NCBI RefSeq assembly: GCF_009688965.1
Contig: NZ_AP021875.1
Coordinates: 5,890,001-5,954,000, forward strand
Reading direction: 5' to 3'
Origin: Desulfosarcina widdelii
GTDB lineage: Bacteria > Desulfobacterota > Desulfobacteria > Desulfobacterales > Desulfosarcinaceae
Length of the DNA: 64,000 nt
Within the stretch, counting starts at the first letter, position 1, and the number at the start of each line of letters is the position of its first letter. Under the pieces are notes generated by a model. That model was not told the origin of the DNA. It did not search any database and worked only from the letters and a program-made list of their open reading frames with translations. Positions 17,198-25,862 of this stretch are shown here, one piece after another. Made by a program: the position numbers and the translations under genes.

Positions 17198-18349
17198 ATG
17201 AGCCGAACCATCAATAAACGCGGCCTGGACCTGGTCAAGCGTTTCGAGGGCTTTTATTCCGAAGCTTACCTTTGCCCCGCCGGCGTGTGGACCATCGGCT
17301 ACGGCCATACACGGGGGGTGAGGCAAGGTCAGACCGTTGCCGAGAATGAAGCGGAGTCCATGCTGCAGCAGGATCTGGCCGAAGCGGCCCGGGATGTCGA
17401 ACGCCTGATCTCGATTCCGCTGACCGACAACCAGTTCGCGGCCCTGGTCAGTTTCGCCTTCAACGTCGGGGCCGGCAACCTGCAGGCAAGCACGTTGCGG
17501 CGAAAATTGAGCATCGGCAACTACGAGGAGGTTCCTTTCGAATTAAGCCGCTGGGTCAAGGCTACGGACCCCGTCAGCGGAAAGAAAAGAACCCTGCGAG
17601 GACTGGTCCGGCGACGGGCGGCCGAAGGAGAGTTGTGGCTTACCCCGGACGAAGCGGACGAGACCGAGGCTGCCCTGGCCATGCCGCAACGGATCGACAA
17701 TGTCGATACATTTGAGGATACGTCGGTGCCAAACCTGGCCATGGTGACCGGGGGGATGAAAAACCTGGGGTATAAAATCTATGACGGCATCGACCGTTCC
17801 GGCCGCAAACGTAACTACGACCTGAACCTTTTCGGGGTCCGTACTGCCGATACCGTCGCCGGCGCTTTCGATGACTGGTTGGGCGTCTTCTGGATGAATT
17901 GGGACACGGACGCGTGGGAATTTCACATCTGGCAGGCCACCACCGATCCCGGCATCTACTATCTGGACCAGCCACTCAATGTGAGCGGAACCGCCATCAT
18001 GGTGGAGGGCCAGTATCCCTCCAGCTACCAGATCGGTTTGCATAAAGGCAAATACGAATCCCTGGTGCAATGCAAACCCATCAAAGCCTACCGGGACAAC
18101 GACAAAGACGAAATTCTGGACATGATGCCGGACACGATCCAAAAGGGATTTTTTGGCCTCAACATTCACCGCGCCTCGGCCGATCAGCGCTCGATCAGAG
18201 TCGGCAAGTGGAGCGCCGGATGCCAGGTGGTGGCCGACCCGCGCGATTTTGCCCGACTGATGGACATCTGCCGCCTGGCCGAGGAAGTGTGGGGCCCGAC
18301 CTTCAGCTATACCCTTTTGCTGCAGGAGCAGCTGCGCTACGAAGCCTGA
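17198..18349 (+). CDS. GH24 lysozyme fused to an L,D-transpeptidase-like C-terminal domain
   Basis: A 383-residue protein; ATG at 17198 has AAGGAGG at 17187-17193. Residues 5-145 are a phage-type lysozyme: the triad Glu17 (KRFEGF), Cys26 and Thr32 follows the GH24 spacing E-8-D/C-5-T, then GYGHT, LTDNQFAALVSFAFNVG and the closing RRAAEGELW. It would cleave the glycan of peptidoglycan. Residues about 170-383 are not lysozyme: they contain GLNIHRAS (His324) and WSAGC (Ser339 to Cys342), the H-x14-S-x-G-C arrangement of YkuD-type L,D-transpeptidases. No signal peptide, so export would need a holin-like or other route. Third-party evidence for the second domain is lacking; the match is motif-level. 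Confidence 0.85.
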   Translation: MSRTINKRGLDLVKRFEGFYSEAYLCPAGVWTIGYGHTRGVRQGQTVAENEAESMLQQDLAEAARDVERLISIPLTDNQFAALVSFAFNVGAGNLQASTLRRKLSIGNYEEVPFELSRWVKATDPVSGKKRTLRGLVRRRAAEGELWLTPDEADETEAALAMPQRIDNVDTFEDTSVPNLAMVTGGMKNLGYKIYDGIDRSGRKRNYDLNLFGVRTADTVAGAFDDWLGVFWMNWDTDAWEFHIWQATTDPGIYYLDQPLNVSGTAIMVEGQYPSSYQIGLHKGKYESLVQCKPIKAYRDNDKDEILDMMPDTIQKGFFGLNIHRASADQRSIRVGKWSAGCQVVADPRDFARLMDICRLAEEVWGPTFSYTLLLQEQLRYEA

Positions 18350-18386
18350 TTTTTTACATAGATCATAAACCCACAAGGAGGAATCC

Positions 18387-19706
18387 ATGGCTTACAGGAC
18401 AAGATACAACCCGAATTTTGGAGAAATCGGAGCCCATGTTTCGCAGCGATGGCCGGAAAAGAAGATCATCGGCCTGAAAGGAAAACAGACGCACACGCTG
18501 GGCCTGGCCCTTTCCGGCGGCGGATACCGGTCGGCCATTTTCAACTACGGCATCCTCAGGGGGCTTTTCGAGATCGGCGTGATCGGGAAAATCGACTACC
18601 TTTCGGCGGTATCGGGCGGATCATGGGTCTCCATGCCGTTTTCCACCTCCAATGACCTGAGATGGTTTTTCGACGACATCCCGACCCATCCCAACCTGAT
18701 CGAAGAGGGCTTCGAAGCGTTGTTGCCCAACCCTGCCCGCGTGCTGCAGGAAGCTGCCCTTTCCAGAAAAAATGCCAACTATATCAGCAATATTTACGGC
18801 AGGTTGCTGGCAAAGACCTTCTTGAGGGAGCACGGCCAGCAGTCGCGCTACCTGCCGCTGGCCGATAAAACCATGGTCAAGGACAAGGACAGGCCCTTTC
18901 TGATCGTCAACGGAACCGTCAATTATCGCAGCCCGGAAAGCTTCAGCGTGACCCAGGAGTGCTTCGAGATGACGAAACTCTATTCGGGATCACGGTCGCT
19001 GGGGTATATCCATTCCAAGGATCTATTGGCCAGTGTGAAAACCATCAGAATCCGCGATGCAATCGCCATTTCAGGGGCGGCGGTTGCCGTTCACCTTCCG
19101 GCGCTGGGTGGAGAAGTAGCCGGGCTGGGGCTGAGCCGAGAAGTTGTGAATTATGCCAGGGAAGTAAAAAGCCGGGCCAACGTCTCCGAGACGGACCATC
19201 TGGATGTTTCCGACGGCGGGCATTACAACAACCTGGGCATCGAATCTCTCATCAACCGGGGGTGCGGGTACATTATCGTTGTGGATGCCGAGCACGACAA
19301 AGAGGATAAGGACGCCACGCGTTCCAACCAGTCCTATCATGGCTTGAAAACGCTCATTAAGCGGCACCATATCAACACCGCGTTGAGTGAAGATGTGATC
19401 GGTCAACTGGACGAAGCCAACAAGCCCCTGCATGTTCTCGACGCCCCGGAGGGCATCCCGGACATTCTTTATATCAAACTGAAATCCTGGGATGAATTCG
19501 ATCGCCACGCCCAGGGAAAACCGTACAACCAACCCGGATTTCTGCAGAATCTATTCAACCAGGGCGCATTCTCCTTCGATCCCCAGTTCAGTACGGCCAA
19601 ACTGGACTACGATTTCGCCGAACACCGAAACCTCTCGGAATTGGGGCGGTTTATCGTAAAGGAGCATAAAGATACTATTGTCGAATTCGCTGGAAGGTCG
19701 AACTAG
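18387..19706 (+). CDS. Patatin/cPLA2-like phospholipase
   Basis: A 439-residue protein with AAGGAGG before the ATG. The patatin features are in order: oxyanion loop SGGGYRSA (Gly44-Gly46, Arg48), nucleophile Ser76 in SAVSGGSW, and the catalytic Asp276 in DGGHYNNLG, followed by the YIIVVDAEHD strand. The nucleophile elbow resembles the cytosolic phospholipase A2 type more than plant patatin. It should hydrolyse membrane glycerophospholipids. No signal peptide or membrane span is visible. It lies 37 bases after the lysozyme gene in the same direction, so an enzyme acting on peptidoglycan and one acting on lipid are probably co-expressed. Confidence 0.88.
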   Translation: MAYRTRYNPNFGEIGAHVSQRWPEKKIIGLKGKQTHTLGLALSGGGYRSAIFNYGILRGLFEIGVIGKIDYLSAVSGGSWVSMPFSTSNDLRWFFDDIPTHPNLIEEGFEALLPNPARVLQEAALSRKNANYISNIYGRLLAKTFLREHGQQSRYLPLADKTMVKDKDRPFLIVNGTVNYRSPESFSVTQECFEMTKLYSGSRSLGYIHSKDLLASVKTIRIRDAIAISGAAVAVHLPALGGEVAGLGLSREVVNYAREVKSRANVSETDHLDVSDGGHYNNLGIESLINRGCGYIIVVDAEHDKEDKDATRSNQSYHGLKTLIKRHHINTALSEDVIGQLDEANKPLHVLDAPEGIPDILYIKLKSWDEFDRHAQGKPYNQPGFLQNLFNQGAFSFDPQFSTAKLDYDFAEHRNLSELGRFIVKEHKDTIVEFAGRSN

Positions 19707-19770
19707 GAAATTCGGAAATACGGTTCTAAGGATAGTTCAAGTTCCGTTTTTTGCCGGGTCTCCAGTTTTG

Positions 19771-19806
19771 TCATTCCGGACGGAGCGAAGCGGAGATCCG
19801 GAATCC
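19771..19806. terminator. Inverted repeat between convergent genes, likely bidirectional terminator / dispersed repeat
   Basis: TTCCGGA at 19774-19780 pairs with TCCGGAA at 19797-19803 around a 16-base loop, within the phrase TCATTCCGGA...GATCCGGAATCCA. It lies between the convergent patatin and livF genes. The sequence is a short member of the same GTCAT-CCGG repeat type seen at 31527, 33029 and 60854. Confidence 0.45.
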
Positions 19807-19827
19807 AGGAAGGTTCATGGGGTGGGG

Positions 19828-20535
19828 TTACAAACCGAGGTAGGCTTCCCTGATTTCGTCGGAAGCTTTCACCGTCTCCGGGGTTCCATGCGCCTTGATG
19901 GTTCCTTCGTGCATGACATAGACGTAGTCGGCAGCTTTCAGCGAAGCGTCGGCATTTTGTTCCACCAGGAGAATGGTCAGGCCGATATCGTCTTTCATTT
20001 TGCGAATGGTTTCGAACATCAGCTCTACCAGCAGGGGAGCCAGCCCCTGGCTGGGTTCGTCCAGCATGATCAGCTTGGGTTTGGTCATTAAAGACCGACC
20101 GATGGTAACCATCTGCTGTTCTCCTCCGCTGAGCGAACCGGCCATCTGGGCCCGTCGCTCCGATAATCGGGGAAACAGTTCATAGACCTTGGCCAGGGAG
20201 TCTTCACGGTGCGCCTCGGCCCGTTTCAGGTAGGCCCCCATGTACAGGTTTTCTTCTACGGTCATATTGGGAAACAGGTGCTTGCCTTCCGGCACCAGCG
20301 CCAATCCGAAGCCCACTTTTTTATGCGTCGGCTCCCGCGTAATGTCCTTTTCCTCGTAGATAACCGATCCGTTCCAGGGTGAAACGGAGCCGAAAATCGT
20401 TCCAAGCAGGGTGCTTTTACCGGCACCGTTGGGGCCGAGAAGCGAGGTGATGGTGCCGGCTTTGACTTCCAGACTGGGCTTCCAGAGAACCTGCATGGGA
20501 CCGTAACCGGATTCGATATCGTTGACCTGCAGCAT
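19828..20535 (-). CDS. livF: Branched-chain amino-acid ABC transporter ATP-binding protein LivF
   Basis: A 235-residue ABC ATPase: Walker A LLGPNGAGKSTLLGT (residues about 32-45), signature LSGGEQQM, Walker B KLIMLDEPSQGL, and the switch His region LLVEQNADAS, with the family ending VKASDEIREAYLGL. Together with LivG it energises uptake of branched-chain or other hydrophobic amino acids through LivHM. GGAGGC lies just upstream; the gene starts 2 bases after livG stops. Last gene of the five-gene operon livK-H-M-G-F. The substrate might instead be an amide, urea or aromatic compound, since Liv-type systems vary. Confidence 0.93.
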   Translation of the reverse strand: MLQVNDIESGYGPMQVLWKPSLEVKAGTITSLLGPNGAGKSTLLGTIFGSVSPWNGSVIYEEKDITREPTHKKVGFGLALVPEGKHLFPNMTVEENLYMGAYLKRAEAHREDSLAKVYELFPRLSERRAQMAGSLSGGEQQMVTIGRSLMTKPKLIMLDEPSQGLAPLLVELMFETIRKMKDDIGLTILLVEQNADASLKAADYVYVMHEGTIKAHGTPETVKASDEIREAYLGL

Positions 20536-20537
20536 GC

Positions 20538-21278
20538 TTATTTGCCTCCCGCGCCACCGAGATAAACTTCCACCACCCTGGGATCGTTCAAGGCCTCCTG
20601 CGTCGGGGCGTCCACCAATTTTGCTCCCTGATGGAGAACGATTACTTTTTCCGCCATACCGAGAACAGCCCGCATGATATGTTCGACCATGGCCACCAGA
20701 GCGATATTCTCTTCTCCGGCGATTTGCTTCAAGAACGCCACCATTTGATCGATGTCGCTGGGGTGCATCCCGGCCATGGCCTCGTCCATGAGCAGAATCT
20801 TCGGCTTCATTGCCAGAGCACGGCCGATTTCCAGCATCTTTTTCTCGATGGGTGTCAGCGTTCCGGCGGCTTTATCCCGATGGGCCGTAAGATCCAGTCT
20901 TTCGATGAGCTGATCGGCAACCTCCATGGAGGCGTCCACACTGAGTTCTTTGCCCATTCTGCCGAACATGGCCCCCACGGCGATGTTCTCCCGGACCGTT
21001 TCCGAACTGAACGGCCGCGGAATCTGAAAGGTCCGGCCGATACCCAAAGGCGCACGCTTGAATGGGGGCATCCGGGTAATGTCGGTGTCCTCGAAAAGAA
21101 TATGCCCCTCCTCAGGAAAAAATACGCCGCTGATCAGATTAAAGAGGGTGGTCTTGCCCGAGCCGTTGGGGCCGACGATGCCGACGAACTGGCCGGTGTC
21201 GATCTCCAGGCTAACGCCGTCGACGGCCACAAGGCCGCCAAAGCGTTTGGTTACGTTGTCGAGCTGAAGCAGAGTCAT
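20538..21278 (-). CDS. livG: Branched-chain amino-acid ABC transporter ATP-binding protein LivG
   Basis: A 246-residue ABC ATPase from the ATG at 21276-21278 (GGTGG upstream; an earlier in-frame start would overlap livM). Walker A GPNGSGKTTLFN, the LivG-specific IARTFQIPRPF-type stretch (GRTFQIPRPFSSETV), and Walker B ILLMDEAMAGMHP are visible. The signature motif is divergent: TLTPIEKKMLEIGRAL instead of LSxGQQRxLEIARAL, a variant seen in a LivG subgroup. Ends ...DPRVVEVYLGG, as usual. Works as a heterodimer with LivF. Confidence 0.93.
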   Translation of the reverse strand: MTLLQLDNVTKRFGGLVAVDGVSLEIDTGQFVGIVGPNGSGKTTLFNLISGVFFPEEGHILFEDTDITRMPPFKRAPLGIGRTFQIPRPFSSETVRENIAVGAMFGRMGKELSVDASMEVADQLIERLDLTAHRDKAAGTLTPIEKKMLEIGRALAMKPKILLMDEAMAGMHPSDIDQMVAFLKQIAGEENIALVAMVEHIMRAVLGMAEKVIVLHQGAKLVDAPTQEALNDPRVVEVYLGGAGGK

Positions 21279-21294
21279 TGGATCGCCACCTACG

Positions 21295-22296
21295 CTAAAT
21301 GATGTAACGGCCAACGGCCGTGTTTCTTGTCTTCGCCTTCAGCATGCCGATCACACCTTCCGGGAATACGACGATGATGACGATGATGATCGGCGCGAAA
21401 ATCAGCAGCTGAAACCCGGGGATAAAGATCGACAGATAGTATTTGGACATGCCGTAAATAAGGCCGCCGACCAGCGGGCCCAGCAGGGTTCCCGCCCCGC
21501 CGAGAAGTACGATGATGATCGCTTCGATGGTGTAATGAATTTCGAAGACTTCAGGCGGAAATACATAGGGCGTTTTCAAGGCCCACGAAGAGGCCCCCAC
21601 CAGTCCGGCAAAGCAGGAACTGGTAATAAAGGCGATGATTTTGAACTTGGTCACATTGATGCCCATCACCTTGGCCGCATCCTCATCTTCTCTCAAGGCC
21701 GTCAGGGCATACCCGATCTTGCTGCGCATGTAGATCAGGGTCACCATGGCCGCCAACACCGCAATCACCAGAACGATTACATCGGCCCAGAAGGTCGCCA
21801 GCGCACTGGCCGCCTCCCGGCCCAGGATCTGATTGAGCTGGGCCATGAAGATGATTCCTTCCGAGCCGTTCCAGATGCGGGCCCCTTCGATCAGAAAACG
21901 GAATCCCTCGTTGACTCCGATCGTGGCAATGGCGAAATACGCTCCGCGCAGGCGCAGGGCCACGGCGCCGACGGCAACGGAAAGCAGGGTCGACATGAGC
22001 ATGGCCATGGCAAATCCGATCACGATGATGCCGACGCCGAGATTCTCTATGTGGGCCAGTCGGCTGATGGCCAGCGCCATGCCGTAGGTGCCCACCCCCA
22101 TAAACGCCACATAGCCGAAATCGACATAGCCGGTCATGCCCAGAAAGATGTTGAACGCCTGGCCCAGGGCACAATAGAACAGGAGCATGGCCACCAACTG
22201 CCACATCCCCGACACATTGCGTCCGACCAGAAACAGGGCGGCGTAAAGCACCAGGACGGGAATCATCGGATAATATTTGATCAGTTTGGTTTTCAT
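21295..22296 (-). CDS. livM: Branched-chain amino-acid ABC transporter permease LivM
   Basis: A 333-residue permease with about nine hydrophobic spans. The family stretches GYVDFGYVAFMGVGTYGMA, AYFAIATIGVNEGFRFL, SKIGYALTALREDEDAAKVMGIN (cytosolic coupling loop with EDE) and LLGGAGTLLGPLVGG identify LivM. Its ATG overlaps the livH stop (ATGA at 22293-22296), showing coupled translation of the two permease subunits. The C-terminal KAKTRNTAVGRYII tail is short and basic. Confidence 0.93.
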   Translation of the reverse strand: MKTKLIKYYPMIPVLVLYAALFLVGRNVSGMWQLVAMLLFYCALGQAFNIFLGMTGYVDFGYVAFMGVGTYGMALAISRLAHIENLGVGIIVIGFAMAMLMSTLLSVAVGAVALRLRGAYFAIATIGVNEGFRFLIEGARIWNGSEGIIFMAQLNQILGREAASALATFWADVIVLVIAVLAAMVTLIYMRSKIGYALTALREDEDAAKVMGINVTKFKIIAFITSSCFAGLVGASSWALKTPYVFPPEVFEIHYTIEAIIIVLLGGAGTLLGPLVGGLIYGMSKYYLSIFIPGFQLLIFAPIIIVIIVVFPEGVIGMLKAKTRNTAVGRYII

Positions 22297-23180
22297 TTTC
22301 GCGCCAGCAATCCGGTAGGTCGGATCAGTAAAATGATCAGAAGGATGACGAAAGAGAGAAACCGCGTCAGGGCAAAGGGCTCAACGCCCGGCAGCAAGGC
22401 AAATAGGGTGTAGGAGCCGTTTTCGATCAGGCCGAAGACCAGCCCTCCGAAAAATGCGCCGTAAGGCGACGAGAGCCCTCCGAGCACGGCGATGACAAAG
22501 GCCTTGAGGGTGTACCCGCCACCCATGTAGGGGTTGATGCCGACCGGAATGAACATGGTCAGCAATACACCGCTGGCAACGGTCAGGCCGATTCCCAGGG
22601 CAAAACTCCAGGCGTAGGCGGCGCCGACGTTGACCCCGCACACCCGCGCCCCTTCACTGTCTTCGACCACGCTACGCATGGCCGATCCGGCCCGGGTGCG
22701 ATTGAACCACAGGTACAGCAGGACAGCGATGGCCACACTGCCCAGACAGGCCAGCAGCTTGGTCACCGGAAGAACCGTGATCCCCAGATCGATCTTGCCA
22801 ACCGCCCAGTTGTAGCCCCGAAATTCCGACCCGAACATGAGTTTGATCACTTCCTGCAGCAGCACACCGATGGAGAAGGTCGCCAGCAACGTGGCCAGTT
22901 CGGGGGCCTTGATCAGCCGCTGGATGACGGTATAGTAAAAAAGGAGGCCCAATCCGAGACCGATGGCGAAGGCCACCGGGATGGCCAGCACCGGATTGAT
23001 CCCCAGGGCGGAAAACAGCCAGAAGGCAATGAAGGCGCCGACCATGACAAAGGCGCCGTGGCCGACGTTGACCACTTTGAGGACGCCGAAGATCAGACTG
23101 AGGCCCATGGTGGCCATTCCATAGACGGCTCCCAGGACAAGCCCCTGAAACAGATTCCCGGCAAGTTGTTCGAATACCAT
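22293..23180 (-). CDS. livH: Branched-chain amino-acid ABC transporter permease LivH
   Basis: A 295-residue permease from the ATG at 23178-23180 (MVFEQLAGNLFQG); the upstream in-frame TTG at 23216 is less likely. Family stretches: GLVLGAVYGMATMGLSLIFGVLKVVNVGHGAF, SAMRSVVEDSEGARVCGVN (coupling loop) and YTLKAFVIAVLGGLSSPYGAFFGGL. About eight spans. It is separated from livK by a 121-base gap holding a stable hairpin (23248-23271), which may lower permease expression relative to the binding protein. Confidence 0.92.
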   Translation of the reverse strand: MVFEQLAGNLFQGLVLGAVYGMATMGLSLIFGVLKVVNVGHGAFVMVGAFIAFWLFSALGINPVLAIPVAFAIGLGLGLLFYYTVIQRLIKAPELATLLATFSIGVLLQEVIKLMFGSEFRGYNWAVGKIDLGITVLPVTKLLACLGSVAIAVLLYLWFNRTRAGSAMRSVVEDSEGARVCGVNVGAAYAWSFALGIGLTVASGVLLTMFIPVGINPYMGGGYTLKAFVIAVLGGLSSPYGAFFGGLVFGLIENGSYTLFALLPGVEPFALTRFLSFVILLIILLIRPTGLLARK

Positions 23181-23247
23181 GCGCGACTCGCTCTTGATGG
23201 ATGGGGTGAAAGTCAACGCTCGGAGCCGAAATTGACGCCGAGATTGC

Positions 23248-23271
23248 CGCGGCGGTTCGATATCCGCCGCG
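23248..23271. terminator. Stable hairpin between livK and livH
   Basis: CGCGGCGG (23248-23255) and CCGCCGCG (23264-23271) form a perfect 8-base stem with an 8-base loop. No T-run follows on the minus strand, so it is more likely an attenuating or mRNA-stabilising stem between the binding-protein gene and the permease genes than a full terminator. Confidence 0.55.
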
Positions 23272-23301
23272 ACCCCAATTGGTTATCGGAACAGCGGTTT
23301 T

Positions 23302-24573
23302 TTAGGGAAGAGCAACCTTGCCCTTGGCTTTTTCGTCAAATGTGGGCATCGGATAGCAGACCTTGCCGGTCTGGGCTTCTTCGGGCCACACGATGATTCG
23401 TTCGGCTTTCTGCCATTGGACGTCCACCATGGTGTGGCCGACCTGCATGCCGTTTTCATCGACATCCCATCCGCCGTAAAACGACATGAATTCCAGATCG
23501 CCCAGGGCCTTGCGGACCGTGGCCGAGTCAACGGAATCGGCCTTTTCGACGGCCAGAACATAGGCCAGTACCTGGGCCCCGGCTTCGGCTGCGTGATAGT
23601 CGGGAACCATCTCTTTGCCGGCTGCTTTCTTGAAAAGCGCGACGAATTCGTCTTGGCCGGGGCCGATCCATGGCAACCCGACCTTCTTGGCCTCGGATTC
23701 GGCATATTTGACGCCGTATTCCCAATGGGAGGGACCCATCACGCCTTCGGCCATGCTTTCCAAGGCTTCGTAAAAAGCGGGCAGGGTGGCTGCCGCAATC
23801 AGCGACAGCGCGTTGGTGTCGATGCCCAGATCGGCCATCTGCCGATTGAACAACTGCCCGTCTTCAAAGTGCCCGCCGCCGAGAACGAAGTCGGGTTGGG
23901 TCGCCTTCATGGCCGAAAGCAGTGGGGTCAGGTCGGTCACGCCTTTGGGATAGGTTCTTTTGAAAACGATCTGAAAGCCAAGTTCCTTGGCATGGGCTTC
24001 GGCACCTTCCATGACCATTTTGGCAAACTCGGAATCCTCGTAGGCCAGCGCCACCTTTTTGGCCTTGGGGTCGATTTTATGGATCATGTCGAGGGTTCCT
24101 CGGTGATAGCTGGAGGCCGGACCGATGGTCTGAACGATGTACCGGAATCCCTGTTGGAAAATCTTGTTGTTGGCGCCGCCGTGGTCCATGTAGAGCATGC
24201 CCCGGGCTTCGGTGACGGGGGCTCCCCGAAGCGTCAGGCCGGAACTGTAGGGCGCGAAGACGACATCGACCTTGTCGACCGTTGCCAGGCGGCCGATCAG
24301 GCTGGTGACCGACTCCTTGTTCGATTCGCAGTCGTAATAGGTATACTTCAGCGGAATCTTTTTCCCTTTCAGACTAACGCCTCCGTACGTGTTGTTGACC
24401 CAGTCTACACATGCCTTGATCCCGGCTACGGCCTGCTCTCCGGCTTTGGCGTATTTCCCGGAAAGGCAGGCCGGATGTCCGATATCGATCGAATCGGCGG
24501 CATCCACCGTGGGGATGCCGAGGCCAGCAACAATAAGAAAAAATCCCAGTGCGATCCGTGCAACCTTTTTCAT
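23302..24573 (-). CDS. livK: Branched-chain amino-acid ABC transporter substrate-binding protein (LivK type)
   Basis: A 423-residue periplasmic binding protein. The start MKKVARIALGFFLIVAGLG (ATG at 24571-24573) is preceded by GGAGGGGAGG and gives a clean Sec signal peptide cut after VDA. The mature part is a type I binding fold: IDIGHPACLSGKYAKAGEQAVAGIKACVDWVN, KIPLKYTYYDCESNKESV, FAPYSSGLTLRGAPVTE and the C-terminal SFYGGWDVDENGMQVGHTMVDVQW. First gene of the operon, with a sigma70-like promoter at 24753-24781. Confidence 0.93.
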   Translation of the reverse strand: MKKVARIALGFFLIVAGLGIPTVDAADSIDIGHPACLSGKYAKAGEQAVAGIKACVDWVNNTYGGVSLKGKKIPLKYTYYDCESNKESVTSLIGRLATVDKVDVVFAPYSSGLTLRGAPVTEARGMLYMDHGGANNKIFQQGFRYIVQTIGPASSYHRGTLDMIHKIDPKAKKVALAYEDSEFAKMVMEGAEAHAKELGFQIVFKRTYPKGVTDLTPLLSAMKATQPDFVLGGGHFEDGQLFNRQMADLGIDTNALSLIAAATLPAFYEALESMAEGVMGPSHWEYGVKYAESEAKKVGLPWIGPGQDEFVALFKKAAGKEMVPDYHAAEAGAQVLAYVLAVEKADSVDSATVRKALGDLEFMSFYGGWDVDENGMQVGHTMVDVQWQKAERIIVWPEEAQTGKVCYPMPTFDEKAKGKVALP

Positions 24574-24752
24574 CGGATACCTCCCCTCCAACGGAAGGCG
24601 AAGCCTCCCGTCAATCTGTGAGTTTTGCCCGCGCAAAAACAGATCCCTTTTCGCCGGCTTTTGCCAGCCGGGGCATGCCTTGCGGAAGCAAAGAAGATGA
24701 AAGCCACACAAGAAAACTGCGCTTTCGTTAGCCTGTGTAATGAGTTTATGCT

Positions 24753-24781
24753 CATATAGCACTTGCCGGTACGGGTGTCAA
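24753..24781 (-). promoter_or_regulatory. Sigma70-like promoter upstream of livK
   Basis: On the minus strand a perfect -35 TTGACA (24776-24781) is followed by a 17-base spacer and TATATG (24753-24758) as -10, about 170 bases before the livK start codon. The -35 and spacing are consensus; the -10 matches 4 of 6. Confidence 0.5.
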
Positions 24782-25044
24782 CTCGATAATCAGAATATGA
24801 ATCCTCATCAATTTATAGAGCAAATTTCTAAGCGGGTATAGTTCGCCATTTGTTGAAAACGTGCATAATCCGAGGAGACTTCTCGATGGGGATTTCCAGG
24901 CGGTCGCAGCGGTGGTTATCCTGCAGGTGCCGAAAACGACATTGTTGCGGGAAGAAGGCTGGTGCTTTACATGAAAAATGGGTAATGAAGGTGGAAAAAG
25001 GGTGTACGGCTGCCTTTTGATAGCGGATTACAGGAAAGGCCACC
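24782..25044. other. Divergent spacer with no supported gene
   Basis: Together with the livK leader (24574-24781) this makes a 471-base gap. The stretch up to 25044 is upstream of the methyltransferase gene, which has AGGAAAGG before its start. Open frames here on the minus strand run into the methyltransferase gene and have no family resemblance. I see no RNA structure. Confidence 0.45.
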
Positions 25045-25719
25045 ATGATTCCATGGCAACTGATCGATACGACAACGATACCCGGAAGCAAGCAACGGTT
25101 GCGGCTGATGCAACGGGGTGACGAATTTTCGATTCGGGGGGATAGCTTCGAATTGATGAACAGCCGGCAGCATGGGTCGGAGGACGCCCTTGCCCGTCTG
25201 GCCAGCGGCTGCCTGAACGGCCGGTCGAAGACGTCAATGCTGATCGGCGGCTTGGGCATGGGGTTCACCCTGGCGGCCGCCCTGAAAGAACTCGGAGCGG
25301 ACAGCCGGGTCGCGGTCGCGGAACTGGTGCCGGCGGTGATACAATGGAACCGCGGCCCGCTGGCGGAACTTGCTGGAAATCCGCTGTCGGATCAGCGGGT
25401 TACGGTTCACGAGACCGATATTGCCGGGATGTTGAAATCGGCTGCGGCGGTTTATGATGCTATCGTATTTGACGTAGACAACGGGCCCAATGGCCTCACA
25501 CGCCAGGAAAACGACTGGCTATACGGCCCGGATGGACTGAAGGCGGCGTATACGGCGCTTCGTTCCGGCGGTGTGCTGGCTGTCTGGTCGGCGTCACCGG
25601 ACAGCGCATTTCCCATGCGCCTGCGTCAGACGGGCTTTTCGGTGGAAGAAATTCTCACACCGGCTCGTAACAGTGGAAAAGGCAGCCGCCATACCATCTG
25701 GCTGGCAGCCCGCGATTAA
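25045..25719 (+). CDS. Spermidine synthase-like / class I SAM methyltransferase fold protein
   Basis: A 224-residue protein. LMQRGDEFSIRGDSFELMNSRQHGSEDALARLA followed by the glycine loop MLIGGLGMGFTLAAAL, the acidic strand end VAVAELVPAVIQWN, and DAIVFDVDNGPNGL (the Asp of the active-site loop) match the spermidine-synthase-like Rossmann family, shortened at the N-terminus as in many stand-alone bacterial members. True polyamine synthases carry more substrate-binding residues (such as a tetradecapeptide with GGGDGG); here the loop reads GGLGMG, so polyamine synthesis is doubtful. Single gene between livK and the molybdoenzyme. Confidence 0.8.
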   Translation: MIPWQLIDTTTIPGSKQRLRLMQRGDEFSIRGDSFELMNSRQHGSEDALARLASGCLNGRSKTSMLIGGLGMGFTLAAALKELGADSRVAVAELVPAVIQWNRGPLAELAGNPLSDQRVTVHETDIAGMLKSAAAVYDAIVFDVDNGPNGLTRQENDWLYGPDGLKAAYTALRSGGVLAVWSASPDSAFPMRLRQTGFSVEEILTPARNSGKGSRHTIWLAARD

Positions 25720-25862
25720 AGCGGGATGAACGGTGAATGGTAATACGGTTAACCCCACAACGACAAAGCGTAAGCTTACCTGTTAATTCAACAACGCATT
25801 GAGGTTGCAGTTTCTGTGATCTGTTCTGAACCCTGACTTTTCAATGGAGGAAATAATTTACC

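Noticed and set aside
12900..19706. Prophage lysis cassette as an explanation for the lysozyme and patatin genes
   Set aside because: No integrase, terminase, capsid, tail, holin or attachment-site repeat is visible; three of five genes are membrane, cytosolic or lipoprotein types unlike phage lysis genes.
24828..25268. Minus-strand frame of about 146 codons
   Set aside because: Overlaps the methyltransferase gene, whose motifs and ribosome site are clear.
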